Shown piece after piece: positions 61,319 through 64,000 of a stretch of DNA of 64,000 nt (its first letter is position 1; each line of letters opens with the position of its first letter). The stretch is taken from positions 52,373 to 116,372 of the forward strand of contig CAOKRG010000002.1 of assembly GCA_948471095.1 (NCBI GenBank), read 5' to 3'. This stretch comes from an uncultured Oscillospiraceae bacterium. GTDB lineage: Bacteria; Bacillota; Clostridia; Oscillospirales; Acutalibacteraceae. The notes under the pieces are model-generated. The model made no database searches, was not told the origin of the DNA, and saw nothing but the letters and a program-made list of their open reading frames with translations. Position numbers and translations under genes: made by a program.

Positions 61319-62104
61319 CTAGTACTTTAAATTTATTTGTTTTATCCAATCGACAGACTGCCGCAGCGCCTGTACTGTCTTTACTTCCAGTACGGCGCGG
61401 CAGCTGTTTTTTTCCGCTAACGCGGCATACCAAGGGATGTCCAGTTCCCCAGTGCCAAGCGGCAGATGATTTTCTGTCCTCGTCGCGTCATGAATGTGAA
61501 AATGCTTAAGCCGGTCCTGGTGGGCCAAAAAATAGGGCTTGTCCGGATTTCCCGCAGTCTGGTCGTGGCCAATGTCAAAGGTCAGCCCAAACAGCGGACT
61601 CCGCAGCAAAAGCTCCAGGGCCTTTTGTTGGTAAGGCAGCGCGAAGCCGCCGGTATTTTCAATGCAGATTTTCAGCGCCGCTCCCTCGGCAGCCCTCTCG
61701 CACTCGCGGACTGCTTTCGCCAAACGCTCCAAATAGCGCTCCGGGTATGCTTCATATAGATAGACCTTTTCCCCTGGCAGCGTAAAATGAACGCCGGATG
61801 CCAGGTGCATATTGATAACCGGTATGTGCAGCCGCTTAGCCGCCCCAATCGCCTCTAACATTGTATTGAGATATGCGTCCGCAACCCTGGGGTTAAAGTA
61901 GCACAGATCCAGATTTTCGTCCAAATGAATGGTATAGTAGATGCGATACCGGTCCGCCGCGTTTTGGAGCAGAGGGATATTCCATTCCTGATACTCGGGC
62001 AGGTTCATATTCAGCTCTACAAAATCAAGGCCCAACTCCCGGCACAGAGCGGCGGCGCTCTCCGTGTCAGGCGCTTCCAGTAAGGTGGGCATTCCCCAGT
62101 CCAC
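61319..62104 (-). CDS. Sugar phosphate isomerase/epimerase-like TIM-barrel protein
   Basis: A 261-residue AP-endonuclease-2-type TIM barrel. Seen are LGLDFVELNMNLPEYQ near 25, YYTIHLDENLDLCYFNPR near 55, INMHLASGVHFTLPGEKVYL near 97, ICIENTGGFA near 145 (metal Glu), FGLTFDIGHDQ (metal Asp/His) near 172 and HFHIHDATRTENHLPLGTGELDI near 200. The metal ligands are all present, so it is probably an active isomerase. The start is a GTG at 62104 after GGGGGGAAG. The substrate is unknown. Confidence 0.83.
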   Translation of the reverse strand: MDWGMPTLLEAPDTESAAALCRELGLDFVELNMNLPEYQEWNIPLLQNAADRYRIYYTIHLDENLDLCYFNPRVADAYLNTMLEAIGAAKRLHIPVINMHLASGVHFTLPGEKVYLYEAYPERYLERLAKAVRECERAAEGAALKICIENTGGFALPYQQKALELLLRSPLFGLTFDIGHDQTAGNPDKPYFLAHQDRLKHFHIHDATRTENHLPLGTGELDIPWYAALAEKNSCRAVLEVKTVQALRQSVDWIKQINLKY

Positions 62105-62125
62105 ACAGCTTCCCCCCTTTTCACA

Positions 62126-62905
62126 TTAATACCAGTCCTCGGGAACCGGGTCTGGCGTAACAAAAAGCTGCGGCTCACGCTTTAAGAGCCTGACGGCAGC
62201 CTCCCGCATGTTCCGGGCATTGCCAATGATGCATTTGGCGTTCCCGAATTTTCCATACCGGATCGCCCCGCATTTGGCAAAGACCGGCTCCATCTTGATA
62301 TAGTTCTCGGAGACGTCATCGCAGGCCAGGCAGTTGTGGCGGTGCATGTCTGTCTGATACCGCTCTCCCTGTGGCCCGATGATAGTAATATGCTGGGTTT
62401 TCTCATCCAGCCGGTCCGGAATGCCCTCCCATTCCTCTACGCCGTGTACAAAAGTGTTAGAACGCAGCGTGCAGCCTAAAAATAGGATTTCCGCGTCACG
62501 ATCCAGGAGCTTCCCCCAGCAGCCCTCGCGGGGGCAGGGCGTGGTGCGGAGCTCCTCCCCCGCCGTATAGTCCTCCGCGTCCTTGCCTAAAGCGGCTACA
62601 GAGTGTGTGGGATGCAGAGAACGGATTACCCCTGGGCGACGCCGGAAGATTTCCGGCAAAATTCCCACGCAGGAGGGCAAAATCCGGCTGTCGAAGGTCA
62701 AGGTCTCCTTGCCAATCTGCCGCCAGGTGTGGGTCGGAAAGATCAGAAGCCCACCCCGCATATACTCGCTCCAGGCGTCCAGCAAGGCGTCCGCTCCCCC
62801 TTCTACCGGACCAACAGATTTCAGCGAGGAGTGGATAAGCAGCGAACCCTTGGGATTGATACCCATATCCGCAATATCATGGAGTAAGCTTTCTTTTGTA
62901 ACCAT
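62126..62905 (-). CDS. AAC(3)-family N-acetyltransferase (YokD-like)
   Basis: A 259-residue member of the aminoglycoside 3-N-acetyltransferase fold. Seen are GSLLIHSSLKSVGPVEGGADALLDA near 20, GLLIFPTHTWRQIG near 52, and RSLHPTHSVAALGKDA near 93 with the catalytic His, then LLDRDAEILFLGC near 132. Many chromosomal members, such as B. subtilis YokD, have no proven antibiotic role, so resistance should not be assumed. It lies 21 bases upstream of the TIM-barrel gene in the same operon. Confidence 0.88.
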   Translation of the reverse strand: MVTKESLLHDIADMGINPKGSLLIHSSLKSVGPVEGGADALLDAWSEYMRGGLLIFPTHTWRQIGKETLTFDSRILPSCVGILPEIFRRRPGVIRSLHPTHSVAALGKDAEDYTAGEELRTTPCPREGCWGKLLDRDAEILFLGCTLRSNTFVHGVEEWEGIPDRLDEKTQHITIIGPQGERYQTDMHRHNCLACDDVSENYIKMEPVFAKCGAIRYGKFGNAKCIIGNARNMREAAVRLLKREPQLFVTPDPVPEDWY

Positions 62906-63436
62906 CTATTTTCCTCCTTTCAAAGCCTCCCACTCGCTCCGAGAAATAGCATACACCTTAGAAATTTTGTCCGCCTCATTTTCGAATTCGCCAATCAGGC
63001 GCATTCCGTTGGAAACCGCGGTGGAATAGGAGGCCACATTTGTGTGCTTCATGTAAGAGAAAAGCATTTGAAAGGGAGTGTTCTCAAAAGCCCAGTCCCG
63101 GCATTTCCTGGCCGCTTCAGAGGCATAGCCCCTGCGCCAGCAGCTTTTGTGGATATGATAACCAATCTCCGGCTTGATCTTACCGTCAATATTCTGCATG
63201 GTAATGCCGCAGTCGCCAATAAGCCGGCCGGTTTCCTTCAAAACCACCGCCCACAGGCCAAAACCAAAAACCCGGTAGTTTTCCAGATTCCACTCAATCC
63301 AATACCGCACCTTGGACTCATCAAAAGGCTTGGGGTAGTGCCGCATAGTTTCCGGGTCGGAGAGGATTTCATACAGAGCGTCAAAATCCTCCGTGCTGAA
63401 CTCCCGCAGAATAAGGCGGTTTGTTTCCAATCGCAT
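62906..63436 (-). CDS. GNAT acetyltransferase of the RimJ/RimL type
   Basis: A 176-residue acetyltransferase beginning METNRLILREF-like (MRLETNRLILREFSTEDF), with ETGRLIGDCGITMQNIDGKIKPEIGYHI in the middle and the acetyl-CoA loop SCWRRGYASEAARKC near 118. Such proteins acetylate ribosomal proteins or small amines. AAAGGGGAG precedes the ATG at 63436; the upstream open frame is not coding. Its stop abuts the AAC(3)-like start. Confidence 0.9.
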   Translation of the reverse strand: MRLETNRLILREFSTEDFDALYEILSDPETMRHYPKPFDESKVRYWIEWNLENYRVFGFGLWAVVLKETGRLIGDCGITMQNIDGKIKPEIGYHIHKSCWRRGYASEAARKCRDWAFENTPFQMLFSYMKHTNVASYSTAVSNGMRLIGEFENEADKISKVYAISRSEWEALKGGK

Positions 63437-63468
63437 CGCTTTTGCTCCCCTTTCAGCAGGCAATGTGC

Positions 63469-63882
63469 TTATTTTCGGTTTGGCCTCCGTTTGATCGCCA
63501 GCAGCCGCACATAATCCGCTACATAATTTGTATCCTCTGGTTGGAACATGACCCATTTCCCATCATGGTAGGTTTGTGCGCTGTCGTAAGCCTTTTGGAT
63601 GGCTTTGGGAAAGGCATCACGGGCCTCCCCGAATTTATCCCGTTCGGTCCTGCCAAAAATTACCATGAACCCCATACAGCCCTCCCTGGCGTACAGGGCG
63701 CACAGCGTTTTTCCGCCCCGGCGGTATTTGTATTCATACCGCCACTCTTTGCCGCCTCTGTCCCATATTTGTTCCATCTCATACTTTTCATCAATGGCGG
63801 CACACAGTTCCACCCATACTTCATATAACCTTGGGCCCAACAGTTCCGCCAGCTCTTCCCCAGAGGGGACTTTTTCCAACAT
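63469..63882 (-). CDS. DUF3788 family protein
   Basis: A 137-residue protein of the DUF3788 type, recognised by IWDRGGKEWRYEYKYRRGGKTLCALYAREGCMGFMVIFG, followed by WVMFQPEDTNYVADYVRLLAIKRRP. It looks like a small ligand-binding or antibiotic-binding-like fold, but no function is established. First of the accessory minus-strand gene group, about 65 bases after the tRNA-Cys gene and its terminator. Confidence 0.82.
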   Translation of the reverse strand: MLEKVPSGEELAELLGPRLYEVWVELCAAIDEKYEMEQIWDRGGKEWRYEYKYRRGGKTLCALYAREGCMGFMVIFGRTERDKFGEARDAFPKAIQKAYDSAQTYHDGKWVMFQPEDTNYVADYVRLLAIKRRPNRK

Positions 63883-63905
63883 ACCCTTTCACACTCCCCC
63901 GCAGA

Positions 63906-63946
63906 AAAATAAAAAACGCTATGGACCGTTTCACCATAGCGTTTTT
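63906..63946 (-). terminator. Terminator of tRNA-Cys
   Basis: A perfect stem of at least 12 pairs (63913-63924 with 63934-63945, 9-base loop) directly follows the tRNA. On the minus strand it is trailed by TTTTTTATTTT. Confidence 0.85.
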
Positions 63947-64000
63947 GGAGGTGACACCCGGATTTGAACCGGGGAATGAAGGTTTTGCAGACCTTTGCCT
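63946..64000 (-). tRNA. tRNA-Cys (GCA), 3' part
   Basis: The minus strand shows an anticodon arm AAGGT-CTGCAAA-ACCTT with anticodon GCA, a T arm CCCGG-TTCAAAT-CCGGG, the 3' acceptor strand TGTCACC, discriminator T (U73, as in tRNA-Cys) and an encoded CCA ending at 63946. The 5' half lies beyond the right edge of the window. Confidence 0.93.

Noticed and set aside
62126-62905. Aminoglycoside resistance gene
   Set aside because: It belongs to the AAC(3) fold family, but chromosomal YokD-like members are not shown to give resistance, so only the family name is given.
1-64000. CRISPR array, prophage or insertion sequence
   Set aside because: No regularly spaced repeats, transposase, phage structural genes or target-site duplications were seen; both recombinases look like chromosomal Xer enzymes.

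Overview
The window reads as ordinary chromosome from an endospore-forming member of the Clostridia, probably of the Oscillospirales (inference). The grounds are a GC-rich Firmicutes gene set, a T-box leader before tyrS, a CwlD amidase, a SpoIIM-like protein, an XerD recombinase and an ArgR-type repressor. No phage, insertion sequence, CRISPR array or conjugation gene was seen.

Layout. 1-3.7 kb (minus): a sugar ABC importer (binding lipoprotein and the start of a permease) and a Cof-type HAD phosphatase. 4-12.9 kb: a CBS-domain membrane protein, a MATE exporter, an AraC/GyrI regulator, a two-gene ABC exporter behind a consensus promoter with an operator-like palindrome, a uridine-kinase-like protein, HflX and an unknown protein. 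13.1-21.9 kb (plus): an arginine biosynthesis cluster argG-nudix-argH-argC-argJ-(small membrane protein)-argB-argD-argF behind a probable ARG box. 21.9-28.2 kb: a YtvI-like permease, an XRE protein, nicotinate phosphoribosyltransferase, RNase P RNA, a GNAT gene broken by one amber codon, radA and a DUF6873 protein. 28.6-34.5 kb: an SLH/transglutaminase lipoprotein, a 770-base AT-rich non-coding stretch with hairpins and a promoter, spoIIM-like, xerD, a DUF624-like protein and a second tyrosine recombinase. 34.7-36.8 kb: a T-box-controlled GNAT-tyrS operon.

37-51.3 kb is one long minus-strand run: fhs, tsaE, tsaB, rpiB, upp, two M16 proteins (YmfF/YmfH type), lgt, folD, dxs, tlyA, nadK, argR and recN. 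51.6-56.3 kb holds a SEDS-family protein, an ATP-grasp protein, a DUF3006/ComEC-like pair and cwlD. 56.5-60.4 kb is a methionine operon: metF, a separate cobalamin-reactivation domain and a metH lacking that domain. 60.4-63.9 kb is a minus-strand group of small accessory enzymes, one of which is also cut by a single in-frame amber codon. The right edge cuts a tRNA-Cys.

How the parts connect. ArgR (38.7-39.1 kb) is the likely repressor of the arginine cluster. fhs, folD, metF and metH form a one-carbon route from formate to methionine. pncB and nadK both serve NAD(P) supply. I did not find a clearly new multi-gene system. The most unusual signals are the two amber-interrupted genes with conserved downstream sequence, the structured non-coding stretch at 30.1-30.8 kb, interleaved inverted repeats beside the second recombinase, and several operator-like palindromes at promoters. 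All identifications rest on reading the sequence by eye; no database search was run.
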